Assembly: GCF_005860805.1 (NCBI RefSeq)
Contig: NZ_VCEJ01000004.1
Coordinates: 1,922,001-1,986,000, forward strand
DNA length: 64,000 nucleotides
Reading direction: 5' to 3'
From: Dyadobacter luticola
GTDB lineage: Bacteria > Bacteroidota > Bacteroidia > Cytophagales > Spirosomataceae
Made by a program: the position numbers and the translations under genes. Under the pieces are notes generated by a model. That model was not told where the DNA came from. It worked only from the letters and a program-made list of their open reading frames with translations, and made no database searches. Of the stretch, positions 50,159 through 58,013 are shown piece by piece; positions within the stretch are counted from its first letter, which is position 1; every line of letters starts with the position of its first letter.

Positions 50159-51868
50159 ATGAAATACCGGTACCTCCTTTTTCTGTCCCTTTTGGTGTGT
50201 GTAAATGTGGCTGCCCAGCCGCAAAAGCTGGCGACTGTGCAGATGCAGGACCAGCTCTGGTTTAAGAACAGCATTATCTATAACCTGGAAGTGGGCACTT
50301 TTAAAGACAGCGACGGCGATGGCCGGGGCGATTTTCAGGGATTGATCCAAAAACTGGATTATTTGAAGGCGCTGGGGGTGGATGCGATCTGGCTGGCACC
50401 GTTCCAGCCCACACCCGGGCAGGACGATGGCTACGATGTGGCTGATTTTTACAGTGTTGACCCGAGGCTGGGCACCGGCGGCGACTTTGCCGATTTTATG
50501 TTCCAGGCGCAAAAGAGGGGGATCCGGGTTTTGATGGATTTGGTGATCAACCATACTTCCGAGCAGCATCACTGGTTCCGGAATGCCCGCAGCAGTGAAA
50601 AAGCAAAGTACCGCGACTGGTATGTCTGGTCGGAAACATTGCCCAAAGACCACAACAAGGGAATGGTTTTTCCGGGTGTGCAAAAAAGTACCTGGAAAAA
50701 GGATTCTATTTCGGGTAAATATTACTACCACCGATTCTACGATTTCCAGCCCGATCTCAATTTTGTAAATCCGGAAGTGGTGGCGGAATGTCAGAAAATT
50801 ATCGGCTTCTGGCTTAACCAGGGCATTTCAGGCTTCCGGCTCGATGCGGTTCCTTTTATCATTGAAGTACCAAAAACCGGGACGGAAAAACCGAAGCTGG
50901 ATTTCAAGCTGCTGATGGATCTTCGGCAGTTTGCACAGTCGCGGCGGGCGGATGTGGCCATTTTGGGCGAGGCAAATGTTGAGCCGGAAGAGAACCTGAA
51001 TTATTTTGGTAAGAACGGGGAAGGGATGCAGCTGATGTTTAATTTTTATGCAAACCAGTTTTTGTTCTATGCGCTTGCCACCGGCGAGCTGGCACCTTTC
51101 AAAGAAGCCATCACTAAGACACAAATGATCCCCGACGCCTCGCAGTGGGCGCATTTTCTCCGAAATCATGATGAAATTGACCTGGGCCGGCTTACGGATA
51201 AACAGCGGAACCAGGTCTACGCACGCTTCGGCCCGGATTCCAGCATGCAGCTTTACGACCGCGGGATACGCCGCCGGCTGGCAAGCATGCTATCCAACAA
51301 CAGAAAACACATTGAGCTGGCATACAGCCTGTTATTCTCCCTGCCGGGCACGCCGGTGATCCGGTACGGCGACGAGCTGGGCATGGGTGATGACCAAAGT
51401 TTAAAAGAAAGGATTTCCGTCCGCACGCCGATGCAATGGAGCGGGGCACGTTTCGGAGGCTTTACAAGTGCGGATTCCGTATTCCGGCCGGTGATCAGCA
51501 CCGGGGAATTTGGTTATCAGAAAGTGAATGTCGATGCGGAAACCCGCGACCCTTCATCTTTGCTGAGTTGGACAAAAGAAATGATCCGGTTGCGAAAAGG
51601 AAGTCCGGAAATCGGGATGGGGAAATACCAGGTGATGGATGCAAAATCGGCCTCCATACTGGCATTCCGTTATGATTATGAAGGAGAAACGCTGGTGATA
51701 CTCCACAATTTCAGCGACAAGCCGCAAACTGCACAGCTACCGCTCGACGGCGGCACATTGATAGACCTGATTGGTCACGATGATCAGAAAACCGGTGCAG
51801 GTCCGCGCATTGCATTGGATGGCTACGGCTATAAGTGGTACCGCCTCAACCGGGTCACCGGGAAATAG
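50159..51868 (+). CDS. Exported GH13 enzyme, trehalose synthase (TreS)-like
   Basis: A 569-residue alpha-amylase-family protein with a signal peptide (residues 1-19, LLFLSLLVCVNVAAQ). The fold matches the TreS/GH13_16 branch: SIIYNLEVGTFKDSDGDGRG, LGVDAIWLAPFQPTPGQDDG, nucleophile Asp229 in GFRLDAVPF, acid/base Glu271 in ILGEANVE and Asp338 in LRNHDEIDL. TreS turns maltose into trehalose and is normally cytoplasmic, so export here is odd; it may instead hydrolyse or transglycosylate alpha-glucans outside the inner membrane. ATG 50159 creates the signal peptide. It is divergent from the YetF pair and has its own terminator. Confidence 0.88.
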   Translation: MKYRYLLFLSLLVCVNVAAQPQKLATVQMQDQLWFKNSIIYNLEVGTFKDSDGDGRGDFQGLIQKLDYLKALGVDAIWLAPFQPTPGQDDGYDVADFYSVDPRLGTGGDFADFMFQAQKRGIRVLMDLVINHTSEQHHWFRNARSSEKAKYRDWYVWSETLPKDHNKGMVFPGVQKSTWKKDSISGKYYYHRFYDFQPDLNFVNPEVVAECQKIIGFWLNQGISGFRLDAVPFIIEVPKTGTEKPKLDFKLLMDLRQFAQSRRADVAILGEANVEPEENLNYFGKNGEGMQLMFNFYANQFLFYALATGELAPFKEAITKTQMIPDASQWAHFLRNHDEIDLGRLTDKQRNQVYARFGPDSSMQLYDRGIRRRLASMLSNNRKHIELAYSLLFSLPGTPVIRYGDELGMGDDQSLKERISVRTPMQWSGARFGGFTSADSVFRPVISTGEFGYQKVNVDAETRDPSSLLSWTKEMIRLRKGSPEIGMGKYQVMDAKSASILAFRYDYEGETLVILHNFSDKPQTAQLPLDGGTLIDLIGHDDQKTGAGPRIALDGYGYKWYRLNRVTGK

Positions 51869-51876
51869 GAGAAAGG

Positions 51877-51928
51877 TTTTCATCCGCTGAATGTCTTTAA
51901 CAGTTATTCAGCGGATGAAAATTTTTTG
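51877..51928 (+). terminator. Strong rho-independent terminator after the GH13 gene
   Basis: A perfect 16-bp stem, TTTTCATCCGCTGAAT (51877-51892) with ATTCAGCGGATGAAAA (51906-51921), has a 13-base loop and is followed by TTTTTT. It may also slow the convergent SDR transcript. Confidence 0.88.
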
Positions 51929-51930
51929 GA

Positions 51931-52728
51931 TTATTCCTGAGACGCGGGTTTCTGCTGCTCATTAAGCTGGTGCGCTACCAAGCGGTCTGGCGTCAGGTTC
52001 GCCATCGCAATTTGTAACTTGTTTTTCAGGCCCGATATCACCTTATCCTTGCCTGCCATTAATGCGTCGTACCCATCCTTGGCCACATCTGCCGGATCTG
52101 CCATGGCGTCTTCGTCCTGCACCACTTTGCTATCGAGCATATCCGCTTTGTTGAAAAAGTCGGTATCAGTCACGCCCGGCATCAGCGCGGTGAGCGTGAT
52201 TTCGGTGTCTTTTGTTTCCTCCCGTATGGCTTCGGTAAACGATAGTACAAATGCTTTGGTACCATGGTACACCGCCTGCCAAGGACCAGGCAGCTTGCTC
52301 GCAACCGACGCCAGGTTCAGGATCTTACCCGAATTTCTTGCGATCATATCCGTCAGGAAGCATTTCGTCAATATCACCAGCGAGGCAATGTTGAGGTCAA
52401 TGATCATCAGTTCGCGGTCAATGTCGGTTTTGTCAAACTGACCGTAAACACCTTGTCCGGCATTGTTGACAAGTACATCTATTTCAATACCAAGCTGTTT
52501 GATATCGGCATACAACGCGAAAGCCTGCTCACGGTCGAAAAGATCTTTGGCAATCGTCACCACTTCTACACCCGATTCGATCAATGTTGTGCGTGCGTTT
52601 GACAGTTCTGTCTCATCCCTGGCGGTGATCACCAGGTTATACCCGTCACGGGCAAAAAGTTTCGCCAGTTCAAACCCGATTCCGCTGGTTGCCCCGGTGA
52701 TCAGTGCGTATTTTCCTTTGTTATCCAT
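51931..52728 (-). CDS. SDR-family oxidoreductase (DltE/YqjQ-like)
   Basis: A 265-residue classical SDR: cofactor motif LITGATSGIGFE, the acidic stretch NLVITARDE, NNAG in VLVNNAGQGVYG, and catalytic Ser-Tyr-Lys in NLASVASKLPGPWQAVYHGT then KAF. The C-terminal region (MLDSKVVQDEDAMADPADVA, GYDALMAGKDKVISGLKNKL) fits the SDR group with DltE/YqjQ, which has broad or unknown carbonyl substrates. ATG 52728 matches the start of the Rossmann fold; the 25 extra residues to 52803 are unlikely. It is divergent from the luciferase-like gene. Confidence 0.85.
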   Translation of the reverse strand: MDNKGKYALITGATSGIGFELAKLFARDGYNLVITARDETELSNARTTLIESGVEVVTIAKDLFDREQAFALYADIKQLGIEIDVLVNNAGQGVYGQFDKTDIDRELMIIDLNIASLVILTKCFLTDMIARNSGKILNLASVASKLPGPWQAVYHGTKAFVLSFTEAIREETKDTEITLTALMPGVTDTDFFNKADMLDSKVVQDEDAMADPADVAKDGYDALMAGKDKVISGLKNKLQIAMANLTPDRLVAHQLNEQQKPASQE

Positions 52729-52900
52729 TGTTTTTAGCTTTTGATGAAAGATTCGTTTGTTGATGAAGCTATAATTTGATTCGCACTTCCCTATAATAAT
52801 CATGCTAGAATCCCCAGACCCGCGCCTGGCCTACGGTAAAATCAGGAACTTTTAGGGGCAATTTGAATGTCTAATTTGAAATGAATTTGAAAGGCGCTTT

Positions 52901-53923
52901 ATGAAAAAAATAGGATTTTTATCGTTCGGACATTGGTCAAACCATCCGGCATATAACGCCCAGACAGCCAGCGATACCTTACTCCAATCCATCGATCTGG
53001 CTGTGGCAGCCGAGGAAATCGGCTTGGACGGCGCGTATTTCCGGGTGCATCATTTTGCTGCCCAGCTCGCCTCGCCCTTTCCGCTGCTTTCGGCCATCGG
53101 TGCCAAAACCAGCAAGATTGAAATTGGTACGGGTGTGATCGACATGCGTTATGAAAACCCGCTGTACATGGTGGAAGACGCCGGTGCGGCAGACCTCATT
53201 TCTGAGGGGCGATTACAATTGGGTATTAGCAGAGGATCGCCGGAACAGGTAATCGATGGCTGGCGGTATTTCGGGTACGAACCTGCCGCAGGCGAAACCG
53301 ACGCGGAGATGGGGCGCCGCAAGGCTTTGGAATTCCTGGAAAAACTTGATGGTAAAGGGTTTGCGCGACCTAATCCAAATCCCATGTTCCCCAACCCGCC
53401 AGGCTTATTGCGCCTGGAACCGTACGCCGAAGGCTTGCGGGAGCGCATCTGGTGGGGCGCCGCCTCCAATGCTACCGCGGTATGGGCAGCGGAAAATGGT
53501 ATGTACCTGCAAAGCTCAACATTAAAATACGACGAAAGCGGCAAACCTTTCCACGTGCAGCAGGCCGAGCAGATCAGGCTGTACAAAGACGCGTGGAAAA
53601 AAGCAGGGCACGCGCGTGAGCCGAGGGTTTCAGTAAGCCGGTCGATTTTCGCCCTGGTGAATGAGCAGGACCGCTACTACTTCGGCCAGGAAAGCAACCG
53701 CCGCGACAAAATCGGCATGATTGAGCAGGACAAACGCGCCATCTTCGGCAGAAGCTACGCCGCTGAGCCCGACCAGCTTATCAAAGAGTTGGCACAGGAC
53801 GAAGCGATCCAGGAAGCAGATACGTTGCTTCTGACCATCCCAAATACGTTGGGCGTGGATTACAATGTGCATGTGCTGTCGTCTATTTTGGAGCACGTGG
53901 CACCTGGGTTGGGGTGGCGATAA
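52901..53923 (+). CDS. LLM-class flavin-dependent oxidoreductase (luciferase-like)
   Basis: A 340-residue cytoplasmic enzyme with the luciferase-like TIM barrel: GFLSFGHWSNHPAYNAQTAS at the N-terminus, DGAYFRVHHFAAQLASPFPL, IEIGTGVIDMRYENPLYMVE and LQLGISRGSPEQVIDGWRYF, the last being the typical GRG/GRGS-like flavin phosphate region. A C-terminal DTLLLTIPNTLGVDYNVHVL closes the barrel. Such enzymes use FMN and O2 on varied substrates; the substrate here is unknown. It faces the SDR gene across 172 bases. Confidence 0.88.
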   Translation: MKKIGFLSFGHWSNHPAYNAQTASDTLLQSIDLAVAAEEIGLDGAYFRVHHFAAQLASPFPLLSAIGAKTSKIEIGTGVIDMRYENPLYMVEDAGAADLISEGRLQLGISRGSPEQVIDGWRYFGYEPAAGETDAEMGRRKALEFLEKLDGKGFARPNPNPMFPNPPGLLRLEPYAEGLRERIWWGAASNATAVWAAENGMYLQSSTLKYDESGKPFHVQQAEQIRLYKDAWKKAGHAREPRVSVSRSIFALVNEQDRYYFGQESNRRDKIGMIEQDKRAIFGRSYAAEPDQLIKELAQDEAIQEADTLLLTIPNTLGVDYNVHVLSSILEHVAPGLGWR

Positions 53924-53940
53924 TTTTTTTCTGAGGTATT

Positions 53941-53965
53941 ATCCCCGGGTTATTATCCCGGGGAT
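53941..53965. other. GC-rich hairpin at the end of the DUF4249 gene
   Basis: ATCCCCGGG (53941-53949) pairs with CCCGGGGAT (53957-53965) around a seven-base loop, right after the DUF4249 stop. No T-run follows on either strand at the stem edge, so it is not a standard terminator; it may protect RNA ends or act as a weak terminator. Confidence 0.6.
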
Positions 53966-54913
53966 TTACCATCCCGTCCGATCTTCAAAAATGGCAGCAT
54001 TGTACGCGCCGAAGCAACCCAAGCCTCCTTCCACATTAGTGAAAACCGGCGTGGGTTCCGTGAATTTGTTGTCTTCCTTATAATCTGCCCTCGTTTTTAG
54101 GAACTGGTAATAGTTTTCGTCCAGGTTCATGACTTCGAGATGAATGACATCGACCCTGGGATTACTGTTAAAAGAATGTTCAACATTGTTTTTGTCGCGG
54201 TAAACGATTGTCTCTTTTTTACCAAGTACAAATTGAATGTCTTGACTTGCAAAAGTTGTCCCGTCAAGATTCTCATCGTTAAACAAATTATTGATCGCGG
54301 GCAGAAACCGAAATTCGGTGATATCATTTCGGCGGACGGGCTTCAAATCTCCCGACATCGCATCCAGGTAGGTAATGCTGTTATTAAAGTAGCCTCGCAA
54401 AGAGTAATAGTTTTTTTCTCCCGGAATATCTGCCCACAATGCACGGACAAGCATGCCCAGGTAAATGAATTCAAACTCAGGTAGATATTCTATCACTATA
54501 TTCTTGATTTTAGGCACCTTAACCGGAACTGTACAAGTCGCCTTCACAGACCTTTTACCATCATTGACTGTGAGCGTATAACTCTGCCCGGCAATAATTT
54601 TAAACGCGCTGCTATCGACATAATATTGATTGACAGAATCGCGATAGGGTAGTCTGATCTGGCCGGCTTCTCCTGAAAGTATTACTTCCGCGTTGGGAAC
54701 GTACATCGGACTGTATGTTGCCGGCCCAAGCAGCGGCTGCGATTCGCTCACAATGACATTCATAAAACTCGATTGCGGCGAAATGAAGCAGGATACTACG
54801 AGTTTCGATTCAACTTTGGGCAGCTTGCTGGCGTCCAGGTCTTCCACCAGGCCTTCGCAGTTACAAAAAAGCAGCGCCGACATAACTATCATCAGATTAT
54901 AGATCCATTTCAT
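53966..54913 (-). CDS. DUF4249 outer-membrane lipoprotein
   Basis: A 315-residue lipoprotein (LLFCNCEGLVEDL, lipidated Cys17 or Cys19). The DUF4249 fold is visible: LPKVESKLVVSCFISPQSSF, PNAEVILSGEAGQIRLPY, FKIIAGQSYTLTVNDGKRSV with a C-terminal VIHLEVMNLDENYYQFLKTR. Such proteins accompany TonB-dependent receptors in Bacteroidota and are thought to bind ligand at the surface, much as SusD does with SusC. It lies five bases after the receptor gene, so the two are one unit. The ligand is unknown. Confidence 0.9.
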   Translation of the reverse strand: MKWIYNLMIVMSALLFCNCEGLVEDLDASKLPKVESKLVVSCFISPQSSFMNVIVSESQPLLGPATYSPMYVPNAEVILSGEAGQIRLPYRDSVNQYYVDSSAFKIIAGQSYTLTVNDGKRSVKATCTVPVKVPKIKNIVIEYLPEFEFIYLGMLVRALWADIPGEKNYYSLRGYFNNSITYLDAMSGDLKPVRRNDITEFRFLPAINNLFNDENLDGTTFASQDIQFVLGKKETIVYRDKNNVEHSFNSNPRVDVIHLEVMNLDENYYQFLKTRADYKEDNKFTEPTPVFTNVEGGLGCFGAYNAAIFEDRTGW

Positions 54914-54918
54914 GCGGG

Positions 54919-57306
54919 TCAGAATTTGAAGTTATAGGTGATGGAAGGAAGTATCGGGAATAGCGAATACCGGGTGAGCACATTCACGCCGTCGTTCGGG
55001 TTTCTGGGATCCATTTTCTGACGGATTTGGTAGAAAAACGGATTTTTTCTGCTGTAAGCATTGTACACGCCCAGTTCCCATGTTGACTCAAACCGTCCTT
55101 TTTTTCTATGGTATTGCACCGCCAGATCAGCCCGGTGATAAGCTTCTGCCCGGAACGAATTCTTCTGTCCGTATTCGGTATTGACATTTCCAAAGCTGTA
55201 TGGTTTGAGCAAGAATGTGTTGTCGAATGTCGAAAAGCGGGAAATGGGCAAGGTTAGTGCGTTGCCGGTACCGTAAACCCAGGTGGCCGAAAGTGTAAAA
55301 CGTTTGTTCAGTTCAAAAATCCCCACCACCGAAATGTCGTGACGCCGGTCGTAGCGAGGATAGAATGTCCGGCCAAAGTTCAGATCGGCGAATTGCCATT
55401 TGGTCCAGGAAAGCGTGTAGCCCACCCAGCCGGAAAGTCGGCCCGTTCTCTTCTGGACCATGAATTCCGCTCCGTAAGACCAGCCCTTGCCGGTGGTAAC
55501 ATTGTCCTCCCAATCCAGCTCGTTGGCATTGGCGCCGTCCAGCCGGATAAATGACGCACCTTCTTTATAGCTGATAATGTTGCTCATTTTTTTATAATAA
55601 CCTTCCAGCGTCACCGTCAAGCCCTGTTTTTCCAGATCCTTCGCCAGGCCAAGCGCCACCTGGTTCGACTGCTGCGGCGGAATGCTGTCGGTGGTGGGTA
55701 CCCAGAGGTCCGTCGGCAACCCCATGCCGGTGTTGCTCAGCAGGTGTACATATTGGTTCATCCGGGCATAGGATGCTTTTACAGACAAATCTTCTCCGAC
55801 TTTGAATGCTGCGGACACCCTCGGCTCGGGCCTGATGTAAGTTTTGGACTGGGTAATAAAAGCGCTCAGACGAAATCCGGCATTGATTTTCAGCGGGGCA
55901 ACCGGCTGCCAGGTATCTTCAATGTACGCTCCGGCTTCCACGGTATTGATAGGCGCCGTGCTGATGTCTATCGCACCAAGATAATTCGGGTCGCGGATCA
56001 CCAGCGCAGACGGGACAAACCGGTGCGACGTGGCCTGGGCGCCAAACCGGATCTTATGCCCCGGAGCCGGATAAAAATCAAAATCGGTTTTGATACTGTA
56101 ATCCCGGATCAGGCTGCGGTAATCCATCACCGCCTCGTCGATCACCGTGCCGAGTGAATCAAGTGTCTCGTCACTGGATGAAATGTTGAAATTGAACCGG
56201 CTGTAAATCAGCGAAGTATTGACGAAAAGTTTGTTACTGATCAAATGGTTCCAGCGCAGGGTAGCCGTCGCATTACCCCAATCCACTGCTGACCGGTTGT
56301 CGTGGCGATCGTATTTTTCGCGTAAACCGTACCGGTCTTTTCCGAAATAGCCGCTCAGGTACAGTTTGTCTTTTTTACCAAAATCATAGTTGACCTTCGC
56401 ATTCAGGTCGTAGAAGAAATATTTGGGTTTCGCACTGCTGTAATTAGTCTTCTGCTGATTTTGTACCACCAAACCTGCCAGCGCATCCACGTAAGTCCGC
56501 CGGGCAGAGACAAGGAAAGATGCCTTGTTTTTGAGTAGCGGCCCCTCCAATGTCAGCCGCGACGACAGCAGCCCGATCCCGCCTTCGCCATGCAACTTTT
56601 CCTTGCTGCCTTCTTTCATATTCATTTCGACAACCGACGAAAGCCGGCCGCCGTACCGGGCAGGAAACCCGCCTTTAGTCAGCTCCACACTTTTGAGGGC
56701 ATCACTGTTGAAAACAGAAAAGAAGCCGAATAAATGGCTGGCATTGTACACAACTGCGTCGTCCAGGATGATCAGGTTTTGCTCCGGGCCGCCTCCGCGA
56801 ACGTACAGACCAGTTTGACCCTCACTGCCTTTCTGCACGCCGGGCATCAGCTGCAAAACACGTATCGCGTCTTTTTCTCCAAAAAAAGAAGGTATCTTTT
56901 TGATCTGGCTTATTGGTATTTCAATCTTGCTCATCTGCACCGATTCACTCACTTTTTCACCTTCGCGTCCCGCCAGAACCGTTACTTCGTCTAGTTGCGT
57001 AAATGGTGAAAGTGTGATGTCAATCTTTTTGTCGGTTGTGGCTGATAAGGAAATTTCAGCACGATCGTAGCCAACAAATGAATAGGAGATTTTAACAGAA
57101 TCTTTTTTCGGGACGGAAACCGAGTAAAAGCCGTAGGTGTTGGTTACGGAGCCGATGCCCGATTGGCCCAGATAAACATGCACGCCGGGCAGTGATTCCA
57201 TGCTGCCTTTTTCGCGCACGAACCCGCTGATGGTCACATTCGGATTTTGCGCAAAAGCCTGAAAAAACAGGAAGAGCAAAACAGTAATCAGGCAGAATTT
57301 TTTCAT
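54919..57306 (-). CDS. TonB-dependent receptor with carboxypeptidase-like N-terminal domain
   Basis: A 795-residue outer-membrane transporter. A signal peptide (about 1-19) is followed by a CarboxypepD_reg-like domain (NVTISGFVREKGSMESLPGV), a plug (IPSFFGEKDAIRVLQLMPGV, QTGLYVRGGGPEQNLIILDD, VELTKGGFPARYGGRLSSVV) and the barrel, ending in ITYNFKF with terminal Phe. It is not of the SusC type: it is shorter and lacks the VVVVGYG linker. With DUF4249 it imports an unknown ligand, possibly an iron chelate, peptide or oligosaccharide. A -7-like box lies just upstream. Confidence 0.93.
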   Translation of the reverse strand: MKKFCLITVLLFLFFQAFAQNPNVTISGFVREKGSMESLPGVHVYLGQSGIGSVTNTYGFYSVSVPKKDSVKISYSFVGYDRAEISLSATTDKKIDITLSPFTQLDEVTVLAGREGEKVSESVQMSKIEIPISQIKKIPSFFGEKDAIRVLQLMPGVQKGSEGQTGLYVRGGGPEQNLIILDDAVVYNASHLFGFFSVFNSDALKSVELTKGGFPARYGGRLSSVVEMNMKEGSKEKLHGEGGIGLLSSRLTLEGPLLKNKASFLVSARRTYVDALAGLVVQNQQKTNYSSAKPKYFFYDLNAKVNYDFGKKDKLYLSGYFGKDRYGLREKYDRHDNRSAVDWGNATATLRWNHLISNKLFVNTSLIYSRFNFNISSSDETLDSLGTVIDEAVMDYRSLIRDYSIKTDFDFYPAPGHKIRFGAQATSHRFVPSALVIRDPNYLGAIDISTAPINTVEAGAYIEDTWQPVAPLKINAGFRLSAFITQSKTYIRPEPRVSAAFKVGEDLSVKASYARMNQYVHLLSNTGMGLPTDLWVPTTDSIPPQQSNQVALGLAKDLEKQGLTVTLEGYYKKMSNIISYKEGASFIRLDGANANELDWEDNVTTGKGWSYGAEFMVQKRTGRLSGWVGYTLSWTKWQFADLNFGRTFYPRYDRRHDISVVGIFELNKRFTLSATWVYGTGNALTLPISRFSTFDNTFLLKPYSFGNVNTEYGQKNSFRAEAYHRADLAVQYHRKKGRFESTWELGVYNAYSRKNPFFYQIRQKMDPRNPNDGVNVLTRYSLFPILPSITYNFKF

Positions 57307-57325
57307 AGTGGGTCAGGCAGTTTAT

Positions 57326-57333
57326 CAAATGTA
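57326..57333 (-). promoter_or_regulatory. Candidate -7 box for the TonB receptor/DUF4249 pair
   Basis: On minus the sequence reads TACATTTG, matching TAnnTTTG, and lies 19 bases before the receptor ATG. No -33 TTG at the proper distance was seen. Confidence 0.35.
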
Positions 57334-57461
57334 ACCGATGGTTTGATAATCCCGATTTGGACGAGGCTTTAATGTAGGGAAAGGTTATTATTCGGTTTAA
57401 AGGTTGTGTCAAAATCCTGTGGCACATTTTTTCTAAACCCACGCCAATAACATTTATTCTC

Positions 57462-57941
57462 ATGGAAAATATTACCGAAATTACCATACATGCAGCACGG
57501 CTGGGTGAAACCGGCGTGCTGGCCGAACTCGTCGAAAGAGGCGCGGACCTCAATGTGCAGGATGAAAAAGGATACACGCCGCTGATCATTGCGTGTTATA
57601 ATAACCGGCTGGAAGCTGCGCGGTTTTTGCTGCAATCCGGGGCCGATGTGAATGCTGCAGATTTTGGCGGGAACACCGCTTTGATGGGTGCGGCATTTAA
57701 AGGTTATCCCGAAATCGCTGAACTGCTGATCGAAAATGGTGCTGATTTGAATTTGCAACACGGAAATGGCGGGACTGCGCTGATGTTCGCGGTGATGTTT
57801 GGCAGGAATAATATGGTGCAGCTGCTGCTCGATGCAGGTGCCGATGTAAGCTTACTGGATAAAAGAGGCCAGTCTGTCGCCGACCTGGCCGTGCAGCAGG
57901 GGAATGAAGAAGCATTAACATTGCTGGGCTACGAAGCATAA
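57462..57941 (+). CDS. Soluble ankyrin-repeat protein
   Basis: A 159-residue cytoplasmic protein made almost wholly of ankyrin repeats: ETGVLAELVERGADLNVQDE, KGYTPLIIACYNNRLEAARF, LLQSGADVNAADFGGNTALM, AELLIENGADLNLQHGNGGT and VQLLLDAGADVSLLDKRGQS. It has no signal. It lies convergent with a large-subunit catalase gene and shares a hairpin with it; ankyrin genes next to catalase genes are known in Pseudomonas (ankB beside katB), where the ankyrin protein supports catalase activity. A similar tie here is inferred. Confidence 0.88.
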   Translation: MENITEITIHAARLGETGVLAELVERGADLNVQDEKGYTPLIIACYNNRLEAARFLLQSGADVNAADFGGNTALMGAAFKGYPEIAELLIENGADLNLQHGNGGTALMFAVMFGRNNMVQLLLDAGADVSLLDKRGQSVADLAVQQGNEEALTLLGYEA

Positions 57942-57943
57942 AA

Positions 57944-57972
57944 AAGACAGCCGCAACATTTGCGGCTGTCTT
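57944..57972 (-). terminator. Terminator between the ankyrin and catalase genes
   Basis: A perfect 13-bp stem, AAGACAGCCGCAA (57944-57956) with TTGCGGCTGTCTT (57960-57972), and a three-base loop. On minus it is followed by a T-run (from the A-run 57940-57945), so it ends the catalase transcript; the tail on plus is poorer. Confidence 0.85.
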
Positions 57973-58013
57973 AAAATCATTTTTGATTTTCTCAAAAACA
58001 ATTCAACTTCCAA

